A stretch of DNA of 16,410 nt from an uncultured Spirochaetales bacterium (GTDB lineage Bacteria; Spirochaetota; Spirochaetia; Sphaerochaetales; Sphaerochaetaceae), in NCBI GenBank assembly GCA_934276485.1, contig CAKQTE010000004.1, forward strand, positions 1 to 16,410, given 5' to 3'. Under the pieces are notes generated by a model. That model was given only the letters and a program-made list of their open reading frames with translations. It was not told the DNA's origin and ran no database searches. The translations under genes were made by a program, and so were the position numbers. Positions within the stretch are counted from its first letter, which is position 1. Each line of letters starts with the position of its first letter. Of this stretch, positions 6,514 through 13,989 are shown piece by piece.

Positions 6514-7377
6514 ATGAACGACAAGAAATATATGAAGAGAAGAACCAAGAGAATAATCAATCACATCATATTCACACTATTCATGCTTGCTCTCTGTGTT
6601 AGCATGATCTACCCTTTCGTGTGGTCTGTACTATCTTCATTCAAACCATCTTCCCAGCTATATTCTGGAAATCCACTGGAGATGATCCCTCGTCCACCAA
6701 CGACAGCGAACTACCTAAGACTATTCCAGATCCTGCCTTTTGGAAAGTTCATCCTTAACTCATCTTTTCTATCAATTGCAATTCCAATTGCCATGATAAG
6801 CATCGCATCCATCACTGCATATGCGCTCACTCGCCTTAAGTTCAAAGGCAGAAACGTTATATTCATGATGTTCGTTGCAACAATGATGATTCCTAGCCAT
6901 GTAACGCTGATTCCAAACTTCAAGATCATCGTTGATATGAATCTTACAAACACATATTTCGCACTCTTTCTTAATTGCATGTTCACAGGAGCAAATGCAT
7001 TTAACATCTTCTTCTTTAGACAGTTTTTCCTAAGCATTCCAAAGGATTTGGAAAATTCAGCTATCATCGATGGCTGCTCAAGATTAGGAGTCTTCTTCAG
7101 GATCATCATGCCAAATGCAAAGCCTGCAATTGCAACAACAGCAATACTTTCATTCAGAAGCGTCTGGAACTCCTTCATGTGGCCAATGCTGGTAATCAAT
7201 GATTACGACAAGCTTACGCTAACTGTTGGATTGAAATATCTAAAGGAATGGGAACCCAATTGGGCTGTATTGATCGCAGGCGCTACGCTAAGCATCGTGC
7301 CTATCGTGATCGTATTCTTGGTATTTCAGAAGTACTTCATGTCTACAAACCTCAACAGTGGTTTCGGAGGCAATTGA
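6514..7377 (+). CDS. Sugar ABC transporter permease, MalG/UgpE type
   Basis: The 287-residue partner permease has a first span at about 14-37 followed by SSFKPSSQLYSGNP, the typical MalG-type periplasmic start. The EAA-loop equivalent reads LENSAIIDGCSRLGVFFRII with Pro200 at its end (about 179-200); it keeps the Glu, Ile-Asp-Gly and final Pro, while the usual two Ala are Asn-Ser. AGGAAGG precedes ATG 6514 and overlaps the end of the upstream gene, so the two permeases are translated together. It forms the membrane channel with the protein encoded at 5591. Confidence 0.95.
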   Translation: MNDKKYMKRRTKRIINHIIFTLFMLALCVSMIYPFVWSVLSSFKPSSQLYSGNPLEMIPRPPTTANYLRLFQILPFGKFILNSSFLSIAIPIAMISIASITAYALTRLKFKGRNVIFMMFVATMMIPSHVTLIPNFKIIVDMNLTNTYFALFLNCMFTGANAFNIFFFRQFFLSIPKDLENSAIIDGCSRLGVFFRIIMPNAKPAIATTAILSFRSVWNSFMWPMLVINDYDKLTLTVGLKYLKEWEPNWAVLIAGATLSIVPIVIVFLVFQKYFMSTNLNSGFGGN

Positions 7378-7386
7378 TCTAGGTAA

Positions 7387-7402
7387 TAAGTGTACGCACT
7401 TA
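7387..7402 (+). other. mRNA hairpin with UACG tetraloop before the binding-protein gene
   Basis: TAAGTG (7387-7392) and CACTTA (7397-7402) form a perfect six-bp stem closed by TACG. In RNA this loop is of the stable UNCG class. It lies 9 bases after the permease stop and 14 bases before the binding-protein ribosome binding site. No T tract follows, so it is not a terminator. It could mark or protect the 5' end of a processed binding-protein mRNA; that role is inferred. Confidence 0.5.
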
Positions 7403-7428
7403 AACATAAAACAAATGGAGGAAATCAA

Positions 7429-8679
7429 ATGAAGAAATTAACAGTCATTCTTCTAGCTCTCGTACTTCTTACAGGTACTCTCTTTGCTCAAGGTGCAAAT
7501 GAAGCAACTGTAGCAGGACCAAAAACCCTTAAAGTCTACACTTGGTGGGATGTAACAAAATTTGACCACTTGCAGAAAATGCAGGCAGACTTCGAGAAAG
7601 CAAACCCAGACCTTAAGCTTGAATTCGTAACAATTCCTAGCAAATATGCCAACACAATGATCACAAAGCTCGCTGCTGGCGAATGCCCAGATGTAATGAT
7701 GCTTGCAATGGATCAGGTTCCTCGCTATGCACTAAACAACATGCTAAGACCACTAGATGATCTTGCTAGCAAGGACTACAAGGATTCATTGTATCCAGTA
7801 GTATTGGATGCTCTAACAGTAAATGGCACCCTATATGCAGCAGCGAGAGACATCACTCCAAAGGTAATGTACCTAAACACAAAGATGTTCAAGGATGCAG
7901 GTGTTGCTCTTCCTTCAGACAAGTGGTCCATTGATGAATTTGTTGAAATTGCAAAGAAGCTCACAAAGGGAACTGGAGCAGATGCTCAGTGGGGATACTA
8001 TTGGAAGAACTTCACAGACCAGACATTCGCAATGATCGCAGCATTCGGCGGAAAGCTATATAGCGAAGATGGAAAGTCTAGTGTTCTATCAACAGACAAG
8101 AACACACAGGCAGCTATGCAGTTCATGTATGATCTATACAATACATACAAGGTATGTCCATCAGCAGCTCAGGCAGCTCAGTTTGGCGACAACGAATTCT
8201 CATCATTCATGGCAAACAAGGTTGCTATGCAGATCGGCGCACTATCAACAGCAAGCCAGCTTGATGCAGCAGGTGTTGAGTACACAGCTCTTCCAATGCC
8301 ATATGTCAATGGAATCAGCCAGACATCATCATTCGTAAATACTTGGGTTATTCCTGCAACAGCAAAGAACCCAGAGCTCTCCTGGAGAGTTGTTGAATTC
8401 CTATCAGGAAAGGAAGGACAGCAGATTGCTCTCGATATGAACTTTGGTCTTCCAGCATCAACTCTTGTAGATACAACAGCATTCGAAGCAAAGACTCCTT
8501 TCAACAAGTACTTTGTCCAGGCTCTTGAAACAGCAGTTCCATATCCAACAAATATCAACGGATCTGAATTCCAGAACCTATTCCAGAAAGAATGCGAATC
8601 TCTCTGGGCTGGACTAATTACACCAGAAGAGTTTGCTCGTCGCGTTGATGAACAAGCAAAGCCTATCCTTAGCAAATAA
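7429..8679 (+). CDS. Extracellular sugar-binding protein of the ABC importer (family 1)
   Basis: The start is ATG 7429, six bases after GGAGGA (7417-7422); an in-frame GTG at 7390 lies within the hairpin region and is unlikely. The 416-residue product begins with a signal peptide: MKKLTVILLALVLL, then TLFA, with likely signal peptidase I cleavage after Ala20. There is no Cys, so it is not an obvious lipoprotein. The mature start QGANEA is typical of spirochaetal binding proteins. The fold is of the maltose-binding type (LKVYTWWD strand near the N-terminus, GECPDVMMLAMDQ, and a hinge-region AFGGKLYSEDGK). It should present a sugar ligand to the two permeases. The gene is flanked by a hairpin on one side and a GC-rich terminator-like hairpin on the other, which would favour high expression. 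Confidence 0.93.
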   Translation: MKKLTVILLALVLLTGTLFAQGANEATVAGPKTLKVYTWWDVTKFDHLQKMQADFEKANPDLKLEFVTIPSKYANTMITKLAAGECPDVMMLAMDQVPRYALNNMLRPLDDLASKDYKDSLYPVVLDALTVNGTLYAAARDITPKVMYLNTKMFKDAGVALPSDKWSIDEFVEIAKKLTKGTGADAQWGYYWKNFTDQTFAMIAAFGGKLYSEDGKSSVLSTDKNTQAAMQFMYDLYNTYKVCPSAAQAAQFGDNEFSSFMANKVAMQIGALSTASQLDAAGVEYTALPMPYVNGISQTSSFVNTWVIPATAKNPELSWRVVEFLSGKEGQQIALDMNFGLPASTLVDTTAFEAKTPFNKYFVQALETAVPYPTNINGSEFQNLFQKECESLWAGLITPEEFARRVDEQAKPILSK

Positions 8680-8692
8680 AAAAAAGACTGTG

Positions 8693-8717
8693 AAGAGGCG
8701 GCAACTCGCCGCCTTTT
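8693..8717 (+). terminator. Terminator-like hairpin after the binding-protein gene
   Basis: AGGCGGC (8696-8702) pairs with GCCGCCT (8708-8714) around AACTC, extended by weaker A-T pairs and followed by TTTT (8714-8717). The GC-rich stem is strong but the T tract is short. The next gene's ribosome binding site follows within ten bases, so it probably terminates only part of transcription, or stabilises the mRNA end. Confidence 0.65.
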
Positions 8718-8737
8718 CATCCAAAGAGGAGGAACGT

Positions 8738-9490
8738 ATGACCTGCAAGCAGTTACAAGATGATTTATACATCGACAAGCTATGTGACATGCTAAAGAGA
8801 ATAGAGAAAGAAGAACAAGATGCTTTGGATAAGGCTTCTCAGGCATCCTATGCTTCGATCAAAAATGGAGGGTTGATCCATGTATTCTCAACAGGTCATT
8901 CACACATGATCGTAGAAGAGATGTTCTACAGAACTGGAGGACTGGTTCCAGTCAATCCAATACTATCAGAGGAACTAATGCTCCACTCTGGTGCAATCAC
9001 AAGCACCAAGCTAGAGCGAGTTAGCGGAAAAGCAAAGGAAGTCCTCGAAAAAGAGGATCTAAGAGCTGGTGACACAATCATCATCTCATCAAATACTGGC
9101 ATCAATACAGTTCCTGTCGAAGCTGCACTATATGCAAAGGAAAGAGGTCTTACTGTAATATGTGTAACCTCTAAAAAGATATCAGAGACATTAACATCCA
9201 GAGCCCCTACAGGGCAAAGACTATTCGAAGTCAGCGATATCATAATCGACAACCATGCACCTAAGGGCGATGGCCTACTGGTCATTCCCGGAACAGACAA
9301 GATTACAGGTGGTGCATCTACATTTGCAAGCTTATTCATTGCACAACGAATTGTGCTTAAAATAGAGAATCTTTTCCTAAAGAACGGCGAAATGCCTCCT
9401 ATACTGTTGTCAGCTAATCTTCCGGGAGGAGATGAATACAACTTGAAGGCCATAGAAAACTACAAAGATAGAATCAGGGCATTGAAATAG
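8738..9490 (+). CDS. SIS-domain protein, UPF0309-like sugar-phosphate enzyme
   Basis: A GAGGAGGAA site precedes ATG 8738; an open frame reaching back into the binding-protein gene is not credible. The 250-residue product has an N-terminal helix (about 10-42) and then a sugar isomerase (SIS) fold. Its phosphosugar-binding elements are FSTGHSH (50-56) with EEMFYRTGG (60-68), ISSNTGINTVP (116-126) and a DNHAPKGDG (171-179) loop. The GHSH and RTGGLVPVNP pattern resembles the UPF0309 group. SIS domains bind phosphosugars and act as isomerases, amino-sugar deaminases, etherases or regulators. Lying directly before a BadF-type kinase, this protein probably handles that kinase's product. The reaction itself cannot be named. 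A second SIS protein lies on the other side of the kinase. Confidence 0.82.
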   Translation: MTCKQLQDDLYIDKLCDMLKRIEKEEQDALDKASQASYASIKNGGLIHVFSTGHSHMIVEEMFYRTGGLVPVNPILSEELMLHSGAITSTKLERVSGKAKEVLEKEDLRAGDTIIISSNTGINTVPVEAALYAKERGLTVICVTSKKISETLTSRAPTGQRLFEVSDIIIDNHAPKGDGLLVIPGTDKITGGASTFASLFIAQRIVLKIENLFLKNGEMPPILLSANLPGGDEYNLKAIENYKDRIRALK

Positions 9491-9498
9491 GAGGCAAG

Positions 9499-10452
9499 AT
9501 GTTTTTAGTTTGTGATGGAGGCGGAACCAAAACGGATTTCATTATCTTCTCTTCTTCAGGGTGCGTTTATGCAGAAAGCAAGAAAGAAGGCTCTAATGCA
9601 ATATTCCTAGATCCTGACAAAGCATCAGATTCTGTTATCGAAGGCATCGAGGAGTGCCTAGAAAAGGCAAAACTAAATATTGAACAAATCGAATACATCG
9701 GTCTATTCATCCCCGGCTTCTCTAGAAGTATTGAAAAAGTAAGAAAGCGCTTCAAAAGAGATGACATCATATTACAAGCTGATGAAAAGAGTGCATTCTA
9801 TGCATCTTTCGGCTCTCCTTATGGAATAACGATTCTTAGCGGAACGGGATCGTTTGCATATGGACAGGACAAAGAAGGAAACATAGCACAAGCTGGTGGA
9901 TGGGGACCTTTGTTCGGAGATGAAGGTAGCGGCTATCATATTGGAATTCTTTGCTTGAAAAAACTAGCAATGCTCCATGATCAGGGAATCGAAGGAACAA
10001 TTCTTGAACGCGTTGCATTACAAAGTCTCTCCATAGACAGTATCGAAGCTCTAAGAAAGAGAGCATATGAGCCAGACTTCGATCGAAAGAAGATAGCTTC
10101 TCTTACATATACAGTTCAGAAATGTGCAGAAAAAGGAGACAAATACGCTCTCGAGATCCTTGAAGAAGCAGCCTCAGCTCTTGCAGATCTTGCATATGAT
10201 GTGTCCTCTCATCTTTCTTTCAAGCCCCTACCCGTTGCTCTTGTTGGAGGAACAAAAAAGATAGGCCCTTTATTTACAAGTCGCGTCAGAAAAGCCATAG
10301 AGGATAAAGTGCCAACCCTAGAGTACCAAGAAGGTTTGTACTCACCTCTTACAGGCGCAGCCCTATGCTTACTAAGTGAATATAAGAAAATCGATATAAC
10401 AAAGGAAATAGCTGAAAATCTAGAAAACAAAAGGAAGGCAACACAATGTTGA
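9499..10452 (+). CDS. BadF/BadG-type sugar kinase, N-acetylglucosamine kinase-like
   Basis: The 317-residue product has the actin/hexokinase-fold ATPase signatures in order: phosphate-1 loop DGGGTKTD (6-13), an Asp95 region (LQADEKSAF) that suits the catalytic base, phosphate-2 loop SGTGSFAYG (114-122), the family hallmark GGWGPLFGDEGSGYHIG (133-149), and an adenosine loop VGGTKKIG near 250. This pattern is that of the BadF/BcrA ATPase family, whose small members include GlcNAc and MurNAc kinases. It probably phosphorylates the sugar freed from the imported ligand; an N-acetyl amino sugar is the best guess from family and neighbours. AGGAGG overlaps the stop of the upstream SIS gene, and the 3' end overlaps the second SIS gene by seven bases, so the three genes are translationally coupled. 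Confidence 0.88.
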   Translation: MFLVCDGGGTKTDFIIFSSSGCVYAESKKEGSNAIFLDPDKASDSVIEGIEECLEKAKLNIEQIEYIGLFIPGFSRSIEKVRKRFKRDDIILQADEKSAFYASFGSPYGITILSGTGSFAYGQDKEGNIAQAGGWGPLFGDEGSGYHIGILCLKKLAMLHDQGIEGTILERVALQSLSIDSIEALRKRAYEPDFDRKKIASLTYTVQKCAEKGDKYALEILEEAASALADLAYDVSSHLSFKPLPVALVGGTKKIGPLFTSRVRKAIEDKVPTLEYQEGLYSPLTGAALCLLSEYKKIDITKEIAENLENKRKATQC

Positions 10453-11186
10453 TGGATTCATATTTTACAGCAATGAAAGAAGTTCTCGAAAAGATAGAGA
10501 ACACACAGAAAGAAACAATCTTGAAAGCAGCTGATTCAATTGCAGAGCGCCTAGCAAAAGGCGGAGCTTGGCATATTATGGACACTGGCCATATGTTGAT
10601 GTTCGAAGGAGTTGGTAGAACAGGAGGAATGATGGCTCTCAAGCCTATCAAGATCACATGTGAGATTCAAAATCCAGTTAGATATCGTCCATCAAAAGCC
10701 AGAGGCATTGTTGGATATGATGGAATCCCAGGATTTGCAGATTATGTTCTAGGAAGAGCAAACATCCTACCAGATGACATTATCATGATCGGAACCGTTT
10801 CTGGATATAACTACTTTCCAGTAGATCTTGCACTCAAAGCAAATGATATGGGATGTCTTACAATTGGAATCACATCTGTCGAATATTCATCTCACTTAAC
10901 AAGCAAGCATCCAAGCGGCAAACGCTTGTTTGAAGCTTGTACATACACTTTGGACAACTGCACAAACTATGGGGACACTCTTATCGATGTTCCAGAGATG
11001 AATCAAAGAATGTGCCCTGCGTCCGGCATCGGAGCAAGTTACCTGATGTGGGCATTGCAAGCATCTGTTGCAGAAAGCCTGTTAAAGAGAGGCTTGAAAC
11101 CAAGTGTTTATATTTCAAATCACATGCCAGATGCACCACGAATCAATGGAGAGGCGTTAGCTAACTATGAAAAATATGGATACTAA
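10446..11186 (+). CDS. Second SIS-domain protein, divergent paralogue
   Basis: AGGAAGG (about 10432-10438) lies eight bases before ATG 10446, inside the end of the kinase gene. The 246-residue product shares the plan of the SIS protein at 8738: an N-terminal helix, MDTGHMLMFEGVGRTGG (45-61), a TVSGYNYFPVDLAL (117-130) phosphosugar loop, a THPSGK-like SKHPSGKRLFEA, and LDNCTNYGD (169-177). The counterpart of GHSH is GHML, and the segment between the first and second loops is unlike the first protein, so the two are diverged paralogues rather than a recent duplication. They may form two steps of a pathway or a heteromer. The reaction is unknown. The gene overlaps the following glycosidase gene by 20 bases. 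Confidence 0.8.
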   Translation: MLMDSYFTAMKEVLEKIENTQKETILKAADSIAERLAKGGAWHIMDTGHMLMFEGVGRTGGMMALKPIKITCEIQNPVRYRPSKARGIVGYDGIPGFADYVLGRANILPDDIIMIGTVSGYNYFPVDLALKANDMGCLTIGITSVEYSSHLTSKHPSGKRLFEACTYTLDNCTNYGDTLIDVPEMNQRMCPASGIGASYLMWALQASVAESLLKRGLKPSVYISNHMPDAPRINGEALANYEKYGY

Positions 11187-13209
11187 TAAAGGAAGAGCGC
11201 TTTCGACATCAAAGCTATATGCTTTCTTCTCAGAAGACGCCAACACATTCACGGCCCTTGTCAACAAGGAAAGTGGCGAAGACTATATCAAAACAGAACC
11301 AACATTTCCTTTGATCTCTCTATATGGACTCAAAGACAAAGAGAAAATTGAGTTGCAGCCATCAAAGCCTATAATCGAAGGTAATGATGACTATCTTGAT
11401 ATCACCTACTCTTCTTTTTCATCTTTCGACATATTTGTTAAGCTCTCAATCAAAGCACAGGACGACAAACTTATCATATCTTGCGAGATCGATAACCAAA
11501 GTGCATTGGATGTAGTTGAAATCCTAATGCCTCATATAAGTGGCCTATATCTTGGCTCAAATGACAAGATAGTATATCCGCACCACGCAGGAGAGATCAC
11601 AACAAATCCTGTTTTGGAATATGGAAAGAACAGAAAGGAGTTCTGGAGAGCTGCAAGCGTTCCAATTGATTCCTACTACAGAAGAGAGATCAACTATTGT
11701 GGACTTGCGTCCATGAGCTGGATGTACTACTACTCAAAGGACAATGGAATATACATAGCATCCCATGACCCTTCATATCCTGTGACTGGTGTGATCGCAG
11801 AAACAAGTGGAGATGAAGAAAACCCTTGGATGGCATTCGGATTCAGAAAATATGAGAGGATCAGAAAAGGAGAAAGAAAAACAAGCAAGGAATATGTGAT
11901 TGCTATCAGCAAAGAAGATTGGCACTATGGCGCAAGGATATATCGCGAGTATATAGCTCCTTTTCTATCATTTGCACCATCTCCAGAGTTTTTGAAAGAC
12001 GAAGTTGCTCTCAACCAATGCTACAACTTCAAGCGAACAGGAAACATAGACCATCGATTCAAGGATATTCCTATGCTATATGACAAAGGTGCAGAACTTG
12101 GTGTAAGACACATGTTCATTGCATCCTGGAACAGAACTGGATTCGATTCATTCTATCCAGAGTACTACCCTGACATGGAACTTGGTAGCGCAATGGAATT
12201 CAGAAGAGGTCTGGAATATGTACGAGATCATGGAGGATTCTCAACACTCTACATCAATGCAAGAATCTTTGATAAGAAATCAGACTTTCACCATTCTGTT
12301 GGTGAGAAGATGGCAATGCGTAATGAAAAAGGTGAAACATATGACGAGGAGTATGGTCCTGAACATTTCACTGTAAATTGCCCTTCAGACTCTCTTTGGA
12401 GAGATTATTTGATTGATACTGCAGAATTCAGCTACAAAGCTTATGGATGCGATGGAATATACCTCGATCAGCTTGCATCTGCAGAGCCTTTCCCTTGCTA
12501 TGCAGAAGGTCATAGCCATGAAGATATTGGGGATTTTAACCAAGGATACCTGTATGTACTCTCCTCTCTATTGGAGAGAATGCGGGACTACAACAAGAAC
12601 GCATACCTGATGACAGAAAACATTGGAGACATTTACTCGTCTTACACTTGGGCAAATCTTACTTGGAACGGCGCTGACTACGACGAAAGCTATAACGTAT
12701 TCAAGTACACATTTCCAGAAAAGGTACAGGTGAATATGGTTAACCCTCGTTCTTGGGAAAAGGAAGAAGATAGACAAGAATGGTTCTACCATGATATGCA
12801 CCGTGCAGTATCTCTTGGAAATATCCTATGGATGGGAATTACTACAAAACTCAGGAAGGAAGATGGATTTTTCAGAGAATACGCAGAGAAGATGCTTGCT
12901 TTCAGAACAGAGCTTCAGCCTCTATTGAGAGAAGCAGAGTTCTTGGACGACCAATGGTTGGAAGAAGTGAAACCTAAATGCTTCGGAACATGCTGGAACG
13001 TATCAAAAGGCGAAGGCTTGATTCTTGCCTCCTCCGAACGCGGTGAGGATGTTGTTTTCCGTGTTAAAACAGAAAGACCAATATTTGGTATCTCTTGCAT
13101 TGATGTTGAAGGTAATACAATCAAAATCAATCAAGAAAACAAGAATTCTTTCTCCTTCTCACTAAAAAAGCATCAAATGGTAAGAATCCTTTTTTCATAT
13201 AGCAAATAA
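11167..13209 (+). CDS. Cytoplasmic glycoside hydrolase-like protein with TIM barrel (DUF6259-like)
   Basis: The 680-residue product has no signal peptide. The layout is an N-terminal beta-rich domain (about 1-260), a TIM-barrel region (about 265-600) and a C-terminal beta domain. Barrel-strand motifs include GVRHMFIASWNRTGFD, GFSTLYINARIFD, YGCDGIYLDQLAS and AYLMTENIGD. Asp434 in IYLDQ suits the nucleophile of a retaining glycosidase, and Glu484 in MTENIGD suits the acid/base. The pattern is reminiscent of DUF6259 proteins and of the GH36/GH101/GH129 group, some of which act on alpha-linked GalNAc; that relation is from memory of motifs, so the specificity stays open. Start ATG 11167 (or 11176) lies within the upstream SIS gene and has only a distant GGAGAGG, which suggests translational coupling. 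It probably cleaves the imported oligosaccharide before the kinase acts. Confidence 0.78.
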   Translation: MKNMDTNKGRALSTSKLYAFFSEDANTFTALVNKESGEDYIKTEPTFPLISLYGLKDKEKIELQPSKPIIEGNDDYLDITYSSFSSFDIFVKLSIKAQDDKLIISCEIDNQSALDVVEILMPHISGLYLGSNDKIVYPHHAGEITTNPVLEYGKNRKEFWRAASVPIDSYYRREINYCGLASMSWMYYYSKDNGIYIASHDPSYPVTGVIAETSGDEENPWMAFGFRKYERIRKGERKTSKEYVIAISKEDWHYGARIYREYIAPFLSFAPSPEFLKDEVALNQCYNFKRTGNIDHRFKDIPMLYDKGAELGVRHMFIASWNRTGFDSFYPEYYPDMELGSAMEFRRGLEYVRDHGGFSTLYINARIFDKKSDFHHSVGEKMAMRNEKGETYDEEYGPEHFTVNCPSDSLWRDYLIDTAEFSYKAYGCDGIYLDQLASAEPFPCYAEGHSHEDIGDFNQGYLYVLSSLLERMRDYNKNAYLMTENIGDIYSSYTWANLTWNGADYDESYNVFKYTFPEKVQVNMVNPRSWEKEEDRQEWFYHDMHRAVSLGNILWMGITTKLRKEDGFFREYAEKMLAFRTELQPLLREAEFLDDQWLEEVKPKCFGTCWNVSKGEGLILASSERGEDVVFRVKTERPIFGISCIDVEGNTIKINQENKNSFSFSLKKHQMVRILFSYSK

Positions 13210-13214
13210 TCTCC

Positions 13215-13248
13215 AGCTTCTCTTTCTTATGGAGGAGAAGCTCTTTTT
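13215..13248 (+). terminator. Terminator hairpin between glycosidase and MBL-hydrolase genes
   Basis: AGCTTCTC (13215-13222) pairs with GAGAAGCT (13235-13242) around a 12-base loop, and CTTTTT follows (13243-13248). It lies six bases after the glycosidase stop and ends just before ATG 13249. The GGAGGAG ribosome binding site (13231-13237) of the next gene overlaps the loop and the 3' arm, so a formed hairpin would both end transcription and hide that site. Confidence 0.75.
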
Positions 13249-13989
13249 ATGGGAACACAAATGAAACTAACAGTCTATGGAAACAATGCAACATGTCCAG
13301 AAAAAGATGGCGCATGCTCATCTTTCTTATTGGAGTTTGGAAACAAGAAGATCCTTATTGATATGGGCTCTGGATCAAGTGCGAAAATACAACGTGATAT
13401 AGATATAAAGCAATTGGATGCCATTATCATATCACACTTGCACTTTGACCATGTTGCAGATCTATTTTGCGTTAAGTACATGTTGGAAACAAGAAAGGCA
13501 AAGGAAGAAGATATTCCTGTAATTTCACTATTTATGCCTACTCTTCCAGAATGGGCTTCAAATGAACTTTTGACAAACGATGTATTCAAGCACATAGAAA
13601 TCAAGGACAATCTTACAGTTTCTCTATTTGGTGCAACTATAACTTTCAAACAAATGGTTCACTTGATCGAAAGCTATGGGCTCAGAGTTGAATATGCAGG
13701 CAAGAGATTTGCGTACACAGGCGACACTGGCATATTTCCTGGAATAGTGGACCTTGCAAGAGACGTTGATCTGTTTTTGTCAGAAGCAACATTCCCATCG
13801 AACAAAAGTGCAGAAGAAGGTCACCATCTTAGCTCTGCATCGGCAGCAAAGATAGCAAAGGATGCAAATGTAAAGAAACTGCTACTAACGCATTACCATA
13901 GCGAAGACAAAGAAGAAATCCTAAAGGAAGCAAAATCTATATTTGAAAATACAGAGCTCAGTGTTATTGGAGAAGGTTTTACTTTCTGA
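13249..13989 (+). CDS. Metallo-beta-lactamase-fold hydrolase, RNase Z-like type
   Basis: The 246-residue product (242 if it starts at ATG 13261, MKLTVYG) has the full set of dinuclear metal ligands: HLHFDH (His63, His65, Asp67, His68), His138, Asp159 in AYTGD, His192 or 193 in EGHHLS, and His215 in THYH. The TVYG start, GHHLS and THYH are typical of the RNase Z/ElaC-like branch, which includes phosphodiesterases and various small-molecule hydrolases. It is cytoplasmic, with no signal peptide. Its place as last gene of the sugar locus suggests hydrolysis of an ester, lactone or phosphodiester of the imported compound, but it could be an unrelated housekeeping enzyme. A terminator lies just upstream and overlaps its ribosome binding site. 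Its stop directly abuts that of the convergent Fic gene. Confidence 0.87.
   Translation: MGTQMKLTVYGNNATCPEKDGACSSFLLEFGNKKILIDMGSGSSAKIQRDIDIKQLDAIIISHLHFDHVADLFCVKYMLETRKAKEEDIPVISLFMPTLPEWASNELLTNDVFKHIEIKDNLTVSLFGATITFKQMVHLIESYGLRVEYAGKRFAYTGDTGIFPGIVDLARDVDLFLSEATFPSNKSAEEGHHLSSASAAKIAKDANVKKLLLTHYHSEDKEEILKEAKSIFENTELSVIGEGFTF

Noticed and set aside
6711..7199. Minus-strand 162-codon open frame
   Set aside because: It is antisense to the second permease; its hydrophobic look mirrors the codon pattern of the membrane protein on the other strand.
8178..8846. Minus-strand 222-codon open frame
   Set aside because: It is antisense to the well-supported binding-protein and SIS genes and has no ribosome binding site or recognisable domain.
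8926..9453. Minus-strand 175-codon open frame
   Set aside because: It is the antisense shadow of the first SIS gene, with no family resemblance.
10349..10657. Minus-strand 102-codon open frame across the kinase/SIS junction
   Set aside because: It lies antisense to two coupled genes, with no ribosome binding site or domain.
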